From NCBI GenBank assembly GCA_018697195.1, contig CM031858.1, positions 92,427,568 to 92,491,567 on the forward strand: a stretch of 64,000 bases of DNA, given 5' to 3'. Numbering within the stretch: the stretch's first letter is position 1; each line of letters begins with the position of its first letter. This DNA is from Certhia americana (lineage: Eukaryota; Chordata; Aves; Passeriformes; Certhiidae). Shown here piece by piece: positions 8,871-23,600 of this stretch. Under the pieces are notes generated by a model that saw only the letters and a list, made by a program, of their open reading frames with translations, was not told the DNA's origin and made no database searches. A program made the translations under genes and the position numbers.

Positions 8871-11465
8871 GAGAGAGAGCTCGCCCGCGGGGAAATGCTT
8901 ATCTGATCGGAGGAGTTGGTTAGGGCGTATGCCGTGCCTTCGGGTTTCTCAGGATTTTCCTGACTGAGCAAGGTAATGAGGTTCCCTAAGGATGCTGCTT
9001 GAGAGCTGCGAGGGAGTGAAAGCAGAATCGTTTGGTTGGAAACGAGCTCCGAGATCAATGGGTCTGACCTGTAACCGAATATTTTCTCTGAGCCTGAGGT
9101 GAGGGTGCCTGAAAGCGCTGCATGCTGCTTTATGTTTAAGGAAGCCTGCATCGATTGGAGGTTGTTTTAATGTTTTGGGTTGTAAAACCGTGTTAGTCCT
9201 TAACTGTTAGGTGCACTTAGCTCAGTCCTGTTGGAAAACGGCCGGGTGAAAATACACAGAATCACAGATTAGTTAGGGTTGGAAGGGAGCTCTGGAGATC
9301 ATTTAGTCCAGTCCCCCTGCCAAGGCAGCATAACCTAGAGCAACTGACGTAGGAATGCATCCAGATGGGTTGGATTGTCTCCAGAGACTCTCCTGGGCAG
9401 CCTGTTCCAGTGCTTTTGTACCCTCAAAGTAAAGAATTACTTCTTCGTGTCGAGAGTGAAAACATTTCTTGTGTTTTAGTTTACGACCGTTGCTCCTTGT
9501 CCTGTTGTTGGGCACCCTTGAAAACAGTCTGGCATCATCCTCTTGGTGCCCATCTTGGAGAAATTTAAATTAGTCCTTTTAGTCTTAACCAGGCCCAGCT
9601 CCCACAGTCTCTCCGCATAAGATGCAGTTTGTGCCAAAGGCAGTTGTTTCAGCAAGGAGTTTCATTAAAATGGTTACATTCTTCAGCTGTATACAGTTTT
9701 GCCTGATGTCTTATTATGTAGCTGCTGTGGTGTTGATTTTGTAAGGATTTTATCTTTTGATATAGCATAGTACTTATGAATTGGAAATTAGATTACCAGT
9801 TATTTCCAGTATATTTATTGTGTGCCGCTTTTAGTAGGAGAGAGGATATTTTACAAGCCTCCTTCTTTAAAAGAACTTAATTGACTCTGTTCAGGTGTGT
9901 GCACACCTGTATTGTAAAGTTTTTATGCTGATTGGGAGCTGAACATCTACTCTTGTAAAAGCAAGCCTTGTAAGTGGTAATAACTTTTACATTAAAAGCT
10001 TCTAGCTATTACTGTATATCAAGTAATGAAATTCTTGTAATCCTCTCCTCAAAGATGCTTATGGTAAAAATCAAACGTTTATAAAGCTGTGGTTGTTGTA
10101 CTTGGACACTAAAAGACCTTTTTATTTTGCCACCAGACTCCCAAGTTTTTTAAAAGCCCTTTGAGTTGATAGCTTACTTAGGCCAAATTTGCACTTCAGT
10201 TAAAGTGGTCTTGCATATAATTTTTTAACCTGGCATGTGAAAAGCAGAAATTACATTGTAGTCAAATGTTGGGGTAATTTGTTGTTTAAATTGTTTCAAA
10301 ATAATAGAAAATAACAGTTGGTTTAAAACATTCTTTTGTGATTATCCTTTATTATTTAGTGATTATTTAGTTGATGTTTATACGAAATACTCTAGTACAG
10401 CACAAATTTCAGCTTGAAGTCCATTGGGAAAATCAGCTGTAGGAATGATGATCACATCCACCAGAAGAGAATCATTGTTTGGATATGTTATTTAGAAATT
10501 TCTGGGTTTGGTCAGCTGTATTGTTGGGGATTTTGGCTTGTGTATTTCTTGATTTGGTTTTTTGTTGGGGAAGTGGATGGTGGTTTATTTGGAGGTTTGT
10601 TTTTTAGAGGCTTAAATAAAGGAATCTGTGGTGTAGTGTTTGCTAAGGTCTTTTCAGTGTGTTTGTTTTGGGGTTTTTTTAGCCTGGTAAGAGTACTTCC
10701 TTATCAAAATAGAACAAACCCAAAAAGCCATTTAGAAACTTATGGGTGTTTTAATTTGCTTTGGTTATTGTACCTCTATTCCAGTATCTTTGTACAGCTT
10801 ATATGAGTATAGTGGCTCAGATACCTCATTTCTTGTGCCTTATTAAAAGTGTCTGTTTTCCATTCTTTTTGCTCTGTAGTTGTCCATTTGACCTCTTCTT
10901 TTCCCTCTAGTTCTAGTTATTTTTAAATGCACAGACTGTATTTTTCAGTGTGCAGTGGAAGTTTTCTTAGGTTTTTTGTGTCCTTTTGTTGGTGAAAATT
11001 GGCTTGTTTAAACCTATGATTGTACATGTGCAGGCTGTGTGTTGTTAGGGATGGACTTGGTAAGCAACATGCAATTGAAAGGGAACAGTTCACTGAGCTC
11101 CTTGGCTTGACAAGAATCAAGTATGTAAAAAGTTGCTTTGTTGGCAGGAACTTTTTAAAACAAAACCAAATCAGCAACTTAACTCTTGATAAAGTAGTGG
11201 CAGATGGAGCTATCTGGATGCTTTTTAATAAAGTAGTTCTCAGAGCAGAGACTAAAAGGAGCAGCAGAGTGTTTTCTGCACACTGGAAGAACAGCTGCAT
11301 GGAATCAGCCTGCATGTCTGTTTAGTCTAGCATCTTGCCTCAGGGGGGACACTCTTTTATACATAGAAGAATAAAAACAGTAGCCATAGTTTGGAGGTTG
11401 CTGCTCTTTGGTGGAAAAATACTTTTTTTGTGTGTATTTAATCAAATTAAATTCTCTTTTTGCAG
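8848..11465 (+). other. TEX10: TEX10 intron 1
   Basis: About 2.6 kb between the CpG island donor and the acceptor tctctttttgcag. It contains one antisense CR1 at about 9254-9632. The remainder is AT-rich with no supported gene; the frames at 10414-10806 and 10923-11325 have no recognisable content. Confidence 0.6.
9254..9632 (-). mobile_element. CR1 LINE fragment in TEX10 intron 1
   Basis: Reverse-complement CR1 3' end: acagaatcacagattagtt at the edge, ggttggaagggagctctgg, cctgggcagcctgttccagt, accctcaaagtaaagaatta and ccaggcccagctcccacag. It includes the 3' terminal repeat side. It lies antisense to TEX10. Confidence 0.9.
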
Positions 11466-11654
11466 AGAATCAGAATGACTAAAAAAAGGAAACGTCAGGA
11501 GGATTTCCAGAAAGTGAAATTAAAAGTTGGGAAAAAAAAGCCTAAACTAGAGAATGCAACTGATACTACCTTCAAAACAAAGGCCATACAAATTCCTGAG
11601 CAGCTTAAAGAAGATGGAGTGCTTCCTACACAAAACAGAAAACTTAACATAAAG
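11466..11654 (+). CDS. TEX10: TEX10 exon 2, coding from 11475 (residues 1-60)
   Basis: The acceptor is TTTTTGCAG, followed by nine UTR bases and the ATG at 11475-11477. It encodes the very basic N-terminus (KKRKR at 3-7, KVGKKKPK at 17-24), which probably carries nuclear or nucleolar import signals, and ends RKLNIK. The donor is AAAG|GTATAC, phase 0. Confidence 0.96.
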
Positions 11655-14600
11655 GTATACTGTGATATTACATTCTAAAATGACAGAAAATTGCTTGCCT
11701 TTTATCTAGGTTTACTGCAATTTGGAAAAAACCCATTTATTTAAAAAAAAAAGAAATGCAGCAGACTATCTGAATGCATCCCCGCTTTTAAAGAATCTTG
11801 TATTTCTCTGGGGGGCGGATTTGTTTTCCTTCCTTTGTGTCATCCTCTGTCTCTTGAAGCTTTCTGCTTAAACTGAAGAAAGCTATTCAGGCTGAAGTTT
11901 CATAGTTCTGCTTTTGAGAACAAGAGTGAGAGGACTTGCCTTTGGTCATCCCTCTGTTGAGTCAGTAGGGTGGTGCATAAAGTTAAGAAAGAGACTTAAG
12001 GACAAGTCATTGTATCTTGTTTTTTCCTATCACTGAATTCTGATCATTTGTTATTTGTTGTGCTATAAATGTGTGCATGTTCTTTCGAAGTACATTTTGC
12101 TATTATGAACTGCAGTACATTGTAAGAATATTCTGTATTTTTAAGCGTTTAGGAAAAATATGCAGAAAATACATGGGGGAAGTTCAAACAGCTTAAAGTA
12201 ATAACAATGGCAAGTTTATATGTTTGTTTCCTTATAGGATCTGCTCTCACAGATGCATCACTATAGTCCTGGGGTTAAGCATAATGCACTTCTTGGACTC
12301 AAAGAACTCCTGTCTCAGTATCCCTTTGTAATTGATGCACACCTTTCCAGTATAATAAGCGAGGTGGCAGCTGTGTTTACAGACAAAGATTCCAGTGTCA
12401 GAGGAGCAGCTGTTCACCTGCTGCAGTTCTTGGCTTCGAAAATAAGAGCGGAACAGATTGCTCCATTTTTTCCTTTGGTAAGTGCCCATCTCTCTAGTGC
12501 CATGACTCATATCAGTGAGGGAATTCAGGAAGATTCACTGAAAGTCTTGGACGTTTTATTGGAAGCATACCCAGCTCTTCTTACAGACCGCAGCATTATA
12601 TTGTTGAAGAATTTTGTAGAGCTTATTTCTCACCAGCAACTCTCAAAAAGACTGAAAAGCAGGGACAAACTTTCCTGGATGCTCTCTGTTAACCCAAATC
12701 GCAGAGTAACTTCTCAGCAGTGGAGGTTGAATGTACTTACCAGGCTCAAGAAGTTTCTCCAAGCAGTGGTAGATGGATCCAGTGATACCGAGGATGAAGG
12801 GCTTCAAGAGCAGAAGGATGACTCTCATTCTGTGAGGAACCCACTATGTATTAGTTGGAAGCTCCATGCGAATAATCAGCAGCATATACAACTGTTTGAA
12901 AGTGGTGGCTTACGACCAAAGATCAACTCATCGTTTAGACTGAGGTGAGAAAATGTTAACTAGTTTGGGAATAAATGTCAACTGTGTGATTGCAATTTAA
13001 TTTTTTTTTTGTGGGATTGTTCCTTAGCCATATTTTAGGATACTTATTGCAATGTGTTGTCTTACTGCAGGCACTTAAAAATACAGAAATACTCAGCAGA
13101 TAACTGTGTTATGTTTATATCACGAACTTTCCTTTATAAAATCTTTATTTTATGCTATTAATAATAATCTTTGGATTACCAGCTCTATTGGGATATTTTT
13201 GGAATGCAAACTGACATTGACTTCTTGTTCTTGCAGGATGTCAGACAGACCTAGGGGCAAATAGGCAAATGTAAGCTTGTTTGTGATAACGAATTTTACT
13301 GAAATTTTGTGCTTTTACTTTCAAGAGTCTGTTGTAAGCTTAGGAGTCTATTATCTTTGACTGTAGCTCCTTTTAAAAAGGACAACAGGATGAGATGTGT
13401 CTGGTGGTATGAAGTTCTGCTGAGTTTCCATTCTAGATATTTTAATCACTTCACCAGTTCATGTATTCACTGTGGATGAAAGATGTGTCGGCTGTGACAT
13501 GCTGATGAATATGAAAGAAAGTGTAGTGTGCTTAGTCACAGAAAGGTTTGTGTGGGTTTCAGCAGTACTCTAAACAGATGTGAGCTGAAGTTAAGGGAGA
13601 AATAAACAACTGTTTTGATTTCTCTTCCTCCTCTCTGATTCACTAGAGGGGAACCTCCCCATCTCACTTCATGGTACTTTTTGAACATTGGCATCCTTAC
13701 ATGTGTTACTATGGATGTTGCATACCTGCTGGCAGATCTGGAATGGTGACTTCAAAAATGGAAGCAGTTTAGCTGTTACACAGCTCTGTTCCCTGTAGAC
13801 ACCAAGGTGGTTTGAAGAGAAACCACAATCCTTATTGTAGTGCTGGAGAAGACAAAATAAAAAGTATAAAGCAGTTATACCAAATTCATCTAGGAAGTCA
13901 CTGGCAAAAAAGGGTATAAAACCCACTGCTCACTCCATTATTATGTCTGTCTTATATCTTTGAAGGAATGAAGGGCAGAAGAAGAGGTGTTCTCTTTGAA
14001 TACCACAGGTGTTGACCTGAATTAATAAGTGTTTTCCATCTCTGTCAAGGAGAGACATCCATTCCTGCTCTCCTAGGCTTCCACTTTGGAGGGAACATAT
14101 TACTTATGGTAGATATAGGAAACATTAAGCTAAGTAAAAAGTGTGACTTACTCTCCTAAAAGTGGTTGTCAGCATAAGTGTTCCTACCAGCAGTATCTGC
14201 TGCAGGTACAATTTTAGCTGGCAGCTAGGCTGGTGAAGCCCTCTTGAGGCAGGGGAAGAGTTCAGTGCTGAGCACAGAACATCCTCGCAGTCACAAGCAC
14301 CCAGTTGTGGACCACTGTATATCAGAGGATGCTTGTGTTGTGCCCTGGGTGATATGCAGTGTATGATGTACCAGGCCCTGTAGTAGCTGAAGATGCATTG
14401 TATCCAAGGTCTAGGAAAAGAAACTTTGCATCTGGTGTCACCTGAATTGGATTCCGCTTTTCTGAGGAGCTAGATTTTGGTGAAACATCATTATACACTT
14501 CTGGTTATAAATACTTACGAAAAGGTATTTGCAAGCATGAGGAGGAGCCAGAAGAATAGAAGGAAACATGGCTAGAATCCAAGGCAAGATTGGCAAAGCA

Positions 14601-17600
14601 AGCTGATGGCAGCAGAACAGAAGAATAGAAAGGGAAGGATCATCTGCTGAAGGTAATAAAATGTTCTCATTTTATTGCATTTATTGCATATTTTTTGTGT
14701 AATTGTTTTTCACAAAGGGCCAGTACAGCTTGTTTTAGTGACTATGTGTGAAGTTCCAATAGTGAAGAGTTGTGGTGGTTTATGTATTGGCTGCTGAAAT
14801 AATTTCTAATAATCTAAATAATTTCTAATAATCTAAAGGTGTGTAATTCTGTCACTTCCAAATCCAATTGCTGCCTTTTACAGGCATTCCCAGGCCTCTG
14901 CTATGTCCACTACTGCAGCAACAGAAATTAGTTGTAATAAGGTGCAATACTCAGAGTGTGTGTGTGTTTAAAGTCAAATAGTTAAGCCTAGTCCTAGCTA
15001 AGGAAAATGAGTTGGCCAAACTTTAAGTAACTATTTGCAGTGTGTGTATTGATGGTCTTGTCACTATTACTGTAAGTAAGTTTCAACTTCGTGCTTTAAC
15101 AAGTAGGCTTCCAAACAGTATAATTGTTAGCTAAATTTTTTAAGTTCCTGTGTCTGTTTAATCTTGCAGGCTCATTGGACAGGGCTGACATGTCACTGAT
15201 AACCAGTGATTGTGGAATCAGTTTGCAGTATTAGTGTTTAATAAAAAGCGTAGATTCTGAGCTTGGAATGCTAGATGGTTCGATGATGCAAATCTTAAGA
15301 CTTCATTATCTATTTTTGTGTGTGAATTAAAAATTGCAGTGTTACTAGGAAATTGTTAGAAAATGTTCTCTGCATTGTGTGCTGACTGTGCTGCTTTTTG
15401 CATCAAACTCATTTTAGGTGTGGAAAAACAGAAAGCCTTCACAACATACCAAGGCGTGTGGATTTTTTGTTTTGTTTTGGTTTTTTTTGTTTAGCTGGAA
15501 GAGAAACCTTTGAGCTTCAGATTCTGCTGAGAGAGGACAATATGAAGTTGCAGAGGAAAGTGAAAATGGCTTGAGAGACTGAAATGGAAGATGAAGCATA
15601 CCCAATAAATATGTACATGTGCATCAAAGAGAAATGGAAAATGCAGTTCACTTGGTGCTGTGTGCATGCTGCATTTGGCAGTGCACACAGAAGAGGAGGA
15701 CAAGTAACCTGGCTTAAACTGCAAGCCATAAAAACTTCCGAAGATTTTTTCTGTTTTAAAGAACAGCAAGTTGTTTCCTTATTTTCTGTTTCTTTTAAAC
15801 TTCCTTGATTTCCCTTTGCTGAACTTCTGTTGTCTTCTTACTGTCAAATGGCAGATATTTACACAATTTTTGTTTGTTTGGTCCTGCTGAATAAAAATAC
15901 TGGCATTTTAAAGAAAAAAAAAAGAGAGCTTAAGGGGTACACAAATATCTCGCTGCTCCCTTCAATAGTATTTCATTCTGATATAAGGGTAATATGCTTT
16001 GCAATGTTTTCCAAGAATCAAGAGTAGTTAATACAAATATGTGACAGAATAATTGACATCAAACCTGCCCAGATCAAATGAACCTGTATTGCTAAGGATA
16101 CTGTACTGATCAAATAAATGCTGGACAGATTACTATAATACTTTGTCATCATCTGTTCCTGGCACTTAAATTTTATTTTACACTTCTGTTTTTTAACCTT
16201 GGTTATGTGAAGGAAGTTCACATCTTGAGAGATAGCCCTCTTGAGAGATGGGGATTTCTCCTGCAGGAGTACACGAAAGCTCCGTATTCTTATCCAAATG
16301 CTATGTATTCTTATCAGAATGCTTTCAGCAGCTGGGAGGAGTATCCCTTTTGGCATGAATTCTTCCTTTTTCCATTCCTTGTTTCAGAAAAGTACTGAAA
16401 TAGTTGTGTGTGTGTTATACTTCTGTAGGAATCTTCCAGTGTGAATTACCACCTTCTCAGGTTTCATGCTATTCACGTTTTAATTGGGAGATTTTCGTGT
16501 TCCTTAAATAGATTGCTAGAATTCCAGAGTTCTGCTGTAATATCAGGTATTTTTAAAAAAAAAAAAAGAAATTACTTAAGACTACTACTTGGACTATGCC
16601 AGCCAATTACTGAAATTTCATACTCATCTGAGAGTGTAATCCTGTCAGAGCATAGTATTTACAGGAGAATCTCACTTTTTCAATGAGATTATAGTCTTGG
16701 TATCAAGAGGCTTTAGAATTCATTGTGATTGTAACTAAAAGATGGGATTTATCTACTGTATTTGAGGTATCTGAGGTTTAAAAAATCTAAGGTAGAACCA
16801 TTCACCTTAAACTCTTTCTAGTCTGAAAGAAACTGGTGTCTACTGCAGTGCCTGCACCACAGAAAGGAAATAAGGCAACAAAATGGAAAAATAAACTGAA
16901 TTGCATTTAATGGATATGTTGGTTGCTGCAGTTAAAGCTAAGCTTTATAAAATTTTAACATGTTTCATAATTGTAGTAAGTACTAAAGTAAAGCAGAATT
17001 TTTTTTCTTATGATCAGTTATGTTTCTACTTATCCCTTTTATTTTGTGCTGGAGATGTAAATTCTCTCCCCCATCTTGCCTTCATTGAAAAATAGCTTGT
17101 ATTTGTCTTGCACTTCCTTTTACACATCATTAATACATGGGTTTGTTTTGGTTTAGTAATTTTCTTGATACACTGATATCAGCTAGAGAGAAATAGCAGA
17201 ATAAAATTTTCTTTTATTATTTGTATTATAGATGATGGCAACAACGTGTAGATTCATAGAAGGATATAACTAATAAGATAATTTAGAAGTGAATAGGGAA
17301 AACAGCTTTACATTTTCAATATGAAATTAAAATATTTGTAAATAAAACTTCTGCAGAACAGTGGAAGTTTTTTAGTTCCTATTTTGAGTGTATATGCAAA
17401 GAAAAGTGACTTGGAGATCATCACTGAAATAGAAGGGAGTTTACCAGGAGGTTCAGTGTGCTAATCTTACGTATGTTAGGAAATTAGAATTGTAATAGGA
17501 ATTCCCTGCTATGAATTAGGAAGCAAAATTGTAATGGAAAACAGTTTCAGAAATGATTGATTGAAACTATTGTTACCTTTTTTAAGGAATCTGTACTCTT

Positions 17601-20600
17601 TAAAATTAACAGGAATTATTCAGGGTTTTAGTTCTTTAAAAGAAAAGAATCTTCTTTTGAATTGGATATAAATTGCTTGAATTTATGCAGTAGCAGGGTT
17701 GGGTCATATCTGCTGATTATCCCTTCAAAGTGTTTTTTGAGTGGGGGGAGAAAAAGAGATGGTTTGCTGGATTTCTGGCTGATGTTGTTTTAATTTAAAC
17801 TATATCTTAGTTTTTAATTTTTTTAGAACTTCATTATCAGATAATTTTCTGTTTAGTTGCTTTTCAGAGCATAATAGCTAAACACCAGGTGGGAACCAAA
17901 TGTATATTTTTACAGGAACGTTTTTTATCACATTTAATATGAAAAACATTGTGTTTATTATAGTTGGAGATGGTTATTAACTGTAATAAACCTCATGCAT
18001 TTGACAATACCTTGTAGTCAGCTTCGTTATTTTGCTTTAATGAGCTTAAAAGGGTTTTTTCGTTATTATTTTGTTGTGCTGAGTATAATTTAATTCCTTC
18101 CTGTTGGTTGAAGGTGATAGGATAATGCATATCATATTTCTCCATTTCATAGACTTTACATATAACAATGGGGAAAGAAATAACTGAAATCTAAGAAGTT
18201 GTTAAAGAAGCGCAGAAACTTGCAGTGAGACTTGGGAGCAGGTTTGTTGTAGATTGTTTGAACTCCCTTTTTTCTACACTGAAATATCTATCAAGAAAGC
18301 CAGCAGATATTTAATGTGTTAAACTTTTCCCATTATTCAGAAAACAGGAAAGTGGTATTACTGTAAAATTACTGTTTTGAAAGGTGTGTTATCTTTTTAT
18401 GGTTTTTTTTTTCTTTTTTCTTTTGTTGTTTAGGTCTCTGACAAGCGTAATGGACAGTGCAGAAAAAGGCCTGTCCTCGGCTGAAAACTTAAAAAGTTTT
18501 ATTGAGATAATAATTCCATTACTGATTGAGTGCTGGATTGAAGCATCTCCTGCACAATCAGCTCCCATTCTTGGAAACCTTTTGGAATCAGAATCTCAGC
18601 AGCTTATGCAGCAAGTTCTTAGCATAATACATTTATTGTGGAAACTCACAAAGCGACATGATGAAACATACAAAATGGTAAGGGAGAAATGATCCATGGC
18701 ATAATGATGACAGTTCATTTTGTTTTGATAAGAAGCTAGTGGTTTGGTGATTTGAAGTAGTGAAGTGGAATAGTGAAGTAGTGATACTTTGAAAAAGCCT
18801 AGGTGTTGAGTAGATTTTGAATCTGCATTTTGTTGCCTCTTCGTGTAGAAAAGAATCTGTTGAACTGAGCCATGAGTTCAGTAAATAGTCTCCAGGAACC
18901 TTCCTTGACTGCAGCACAAAAGCTTTGAAACTGGGAGTGGTATTGGAAAAGAGGAGCATTTTGTCTGCCACATAATCTCTAGAATATAAATTGGAACAAA
19001 GTGTAAAACGGGGTGGTTTCTTTCTTGTTTTTGTGTGTTGAAAGATTTCATGGGGGTGGGTGGGAATGAGTAAACCCTAAATGTTTGGAAAGGTAGAAGA
19101 TGATGGTGGTCTGAGATCCTGTAATTGCTTGTTGCAATCTGTGCTGCTGTGTCATGATTAGTAGGATCATAAGACATTGGATCAAAAAAGGATTTTAGGA
19201 AGTATCCTCTGAAGTTGGGGGGTTTTTTTTGTTTTTTCCCCAAGTTATTTTCTCCATTTTTTACTTAGATAATTAATTGCTTTTCTGGGTAACTCCTGCT
19301 GCTTTTCCAAAAATTTTGCAAATTGTCAAAGAACCCAATTTCCACTTTGGCTGTTGAGTAGTTGGAAGGAATGTCTTGACAACTCTTGGTTTAACCTGTA
19401 TATAGGACTGTAGGTCCCTTTGCTAAATGAAAACCTACACATAGGGTAATTATTGGAAAACATTTGTGGAATCATTATATTAGACCGATGTTACTAAACA
19501 TAAAGAGCCTTGAGGGATGGATTTAGTATGTCTGAGCAAAACATGCTGTTCCTCTTTTTACTTCTTCATCTTTTCTAGAGGCCCTCTTTGAAGTGGGCAA
19601 AAAGCAGGCACTTGACCTGACAAATTCCTTTGGCAGCCTCCTGGTCCTAGCCTTTTTCTGAAGGATCCAGCAGAGCTGCTGCCCTTAGTCATAGGGTGCC
19701 AGTATTTTGGTCACATGAATTGCACGCTCTATCAATATACAAACTGGTTTGAGTACACACAGTTGGATTATGACCTTAAGTTGTTTGTGCGGAGAAAACA
19801 AAAATCAGAGGTTCATACAACTTGATTTTTTGTGGAGCAAATTTCATTATAGATAAATGATTTGTCTTTATCATTACCTTTATATACAAAATGCATTCAA
19901 ATGGCTCAGTTTGAAAATGAAAGCTTCACTTATTTAATAGCCCTTGGGCTTACAGGCCAAAGTGCTTATTACAGTCACTGTGGAAAACCACTCTGAATAT
20001 GCTTGATGGAAAGCTATTGATCTTTGAAATAGTTTAATGGCCATTCTCTGTTCTTAATAGTCGAATATAAAAAAGATTTTTCTGCCTGATCAACTTGATA
20101 AACGATGCAGACTTTTTAAATACTGAATTCTGCTGGACACTTTGTGCTACCCTGCAAAGCAAAATTATTTTAAAATGCTGAATCATTTTTCTGGTCTTTC
20201 TACTGGAAAATGTTTTGTCAGTGGGCTTTCAGCCACAAGTACATTAATGATAGGGAAAGATGAAAGAAGTATTGGAATGTGTTTTAATGGAAAACTCAGG
20301 ACAGTCATTGCAAGTTAAACACAGTCCACTCTGATTTTAAGAACCCTGATAAATTGATATAAAAATACTTCTAATCAGATCTGTTACTCAGTTTAATATT
20401 GCATATATCCATGTGATTATGAGCTAAAAAATACAGTGGTTCAGTTAGGGTTACATGTTGTTGCTCAACCTTAACTTACAGCATCTTGTTACTCCCTTGT
20501 TTTGTGGACCTTCATACACTGCACTTGAAAGTAAAGATGTATAAATAACTTGCAAATAGAAGCTAAAGTTCCTAGTTTCATTGATTTCAGTAATGAATTT

Positions 20601-23600
20601 TGGAACATAATTGTCTGGATTTATTTAATTTACTACCATGTTTTCTGTCTGTCATCTGTTTTCCTTAACAGGAACTATGGCTTCGAATGAATTACCTTGT
20701 TGATTTCAAGCACCACTTCATGCGTCACTTTCCTTATTCTTTACAAGATACAGTAAAGCACAAAAAGAAAGATCCATGCAAAAGGTAAGAATAAAATCAA
20801 TTTCATATAGCAGCTTTTAATATCATAGGAGAAGTGGGACAATGTGACTCGTGCTTTATCAAATACTAAGTTTTTAATGGTGGAAAAGATTTATTGCGTA
20901 TTGCTTGAAGATCTGTGGAGATGCCATTATAGGAAGGTTGCATTGCTTCAAATGGATATGTTTTAGTTGTTCTTCGTAAAAGTATTGTGTAGGAAGTTGT
21001 CTGAATAGCATCCAGTAGAAAATTAAGTGATGCCTTAGGGAAATGAAAGTATTTTATTCAACTCTTGATCTGGAATTTGCATATCACTAAATGGTGATTG
21101 TTTTAGGCTGACTGGTTTTGTATTTCTGCATGTTTTCTTCAGATGACTGCTGAATTACATTAAACATAACTCAAACATGTTTTTTGCTTCCATATAGTCT
21201 CCTCTAGTTGTATTACAGGGTTGGGAGAGCACAGCTAGCAGGGGAGATGGGGCACACTGTGGCTATCCTGTAAGGCAGAGCACTACTGGTGCAAAAGCCA
21301 AACACACATTTCTTCACTATTGAGCTGTCAGAGCAGATGAACTAATTCTGTTTTGGTACAGGCCAGTAGTAAGTTGTCTCCTCTCTCAGCTCACAGATGT
21401 GGGACTAAATTAATGCTGAAGTTGTTCTAAAATCATTCTACACCTTTGCAGTCTATGTAGAACACTGGTGTATGCATGAGGGGTATCAGCTGGTGTCTAT
21501 TTTTATTTCAAAAATAATTTTTTAAAATCTTTCTGTTCTCTTCTCCCTCCCCTTAGCAACAGGAACTGTATGAAATCGTCAAACAACATAGACCATCTTT
21601 TACTGAATTTAACCTTGTGTGACATAATGGTTTCGTTAGCAAGCACTTCAACACTTCAGACGGACTCCGGCTGGCTGGACATGATAAGGAAATTTGTGAC
21701 AGATACTCTTCAGGATGGCAGCAAGTTGAATAGCAAGCAAGTGAACAGGTTGCTTGGGGTGACTTGGAGACTAATGCAAATACAGCAAAACAAGGGTAAG
21801 ATGAGTAGTTTCTGGAAAGCAGAATCGTGTGCTGACAAAGCTTTGAGTTGTTTTAGCATTTTAAGGTCTGCACCTTATGTTGTCAGTTGTTACATCATAA
21901 TGTATTTTGTCATAAAGGTAAAACGAATTTCGTTATAATATTCCTGCATGTAGCATTGCAGACATTATTTCTGGAATGCTGTCAGATTCATACTGTTGAT
22001 ATGCAAAGTATGAATGTATTTGTACCTGTTTTCTGGTTTTGCTTCTTAAGATGCTCTTATAAATCTAAGATTAACTTTATATTGAAAAAATAACTACTAG
22101 GCTGTAGAGGTGCATGACTTTAATATCCCAATCCTTATTTAAAATCATTAGTATAGATGATAGACTTTCTTGAGTAATGTCAGATGACCATTTTAGTTCT
22201 GTGATGTTGTGAAATGCCAAAATACTTTCTATGGAAGCTGCTGTTAGTATTTTTTTTTTTGGTGTTTGATTTGAATTCTTTTCCAAGGGAAAACATTTCT
22301 AGTTATGACTTGCAGGACCAGTCCAGTATTTTAACTTGCTTTTTTCTTTCATTTCAAGTACTACTTGGTTGTATTCCATATGAGACCTTGGATATAGAAC
22401 TTCAAGAAAGGACTTTATCAGTAAATAGAAAAGTGACAGCAGTCTTTTATGTTTTACCAGTGAGATAGAAATGAATTCCACATTCAAGTAGTTTATAGAA
22501 AAGCCCTTAGCAACAGATCCAATTGTTAGAGTTGTAAAATGAAAAGATCTCAAATGTCCCTGAAATACATTTTGGCAGTTAGTTATATTTCCTGCTAAAT
22601 TTTAATTGGGAATGTGTCAATTCCCATGTTGCTGGTGACAAAGCTAATAACTACTCATTCCTATCTACACTTCATATTTAGCTTTGGGGTGAAGGCTAAT
22701 AATAAAACAGTCACAGTCTGTCACACCACCTGAGCTGAGGCAGAGGAAGGGCTACTCAGGAAAGTAGCTTCCAGTTAGACTGTTAGATAAAATACTTCAG
22801 GCCTTTCTTTGTAATGAAATGTTGATTTTATTTTTAAACTTTTCTAAACTTTTACCAAATAGTGAATAACAGCTTGTGTTTTTCTATCCAAAGTGGCCAT
22901 TTTAGTGCAATAATTTTCCTCAGGAATCCAGAAAATAAATAAGCCTTAAAAAAAGTTGCAATGCAATTGTGAAAGATTAATACGTATGGATCTTTTCTGC
23001 TAATCCTGTAAAAGTTCATTGTGAAATTAGTTGCCTCACAAAGCTGTGTCTGTCTGTGTGGATGGTTTATCTCATCAAGGATATATATCATATATATCAT
23101 ATCCCTTCAAGGAAATCCTTGTGCAGTACTAAAAACTAGACATCAGATTGTAATTAATCTACCTGCTGTAGAGGAGATACAGCCTTGTCATACTGGAGAA
23201 ACAGGAGGATGGTTCAGAAAAGAGAAGTGCAAAGCCCTGCACCTGGAGAGGTCCAAGCCCATGCCCCTGTACATGCTGGGGGACAAATAGGTGGAAGCAG
23301 CTTGGCAGTAAAGGTCCAGGTGGAGACAGCAATGGGCCCTTGTGGCAAAGAAGCTCAGTGGAGTCCTGGGCTACATTAGGAATGTTGGTAGCAGGTTGAA
23401 GAAGGTGATCCTCCCCCCTTTAACTCTGCATTGGTGTGGCCACTCATGGAGTAGTGTGTTTTTTTTGGGGCTCCCCGGTGCAAGAGTGTCATGGACATAC
23501 TGGACAGAGTCCAGCAAAGGCTGTGAAGATGGTGAGGACATTGGAGCATCTCACCTGTAAGGAAAGGCTGAGTGAACTGGTGATAAGAAGATTTGGGAAG

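Noticed and set aside
10414..10806. 130-codon frame in TEX10 intron 1
   Set aside because: Rich in Phe, Gly, Trp and Leu from T/G-rich sequence. It is an intronic chance frame without homology.
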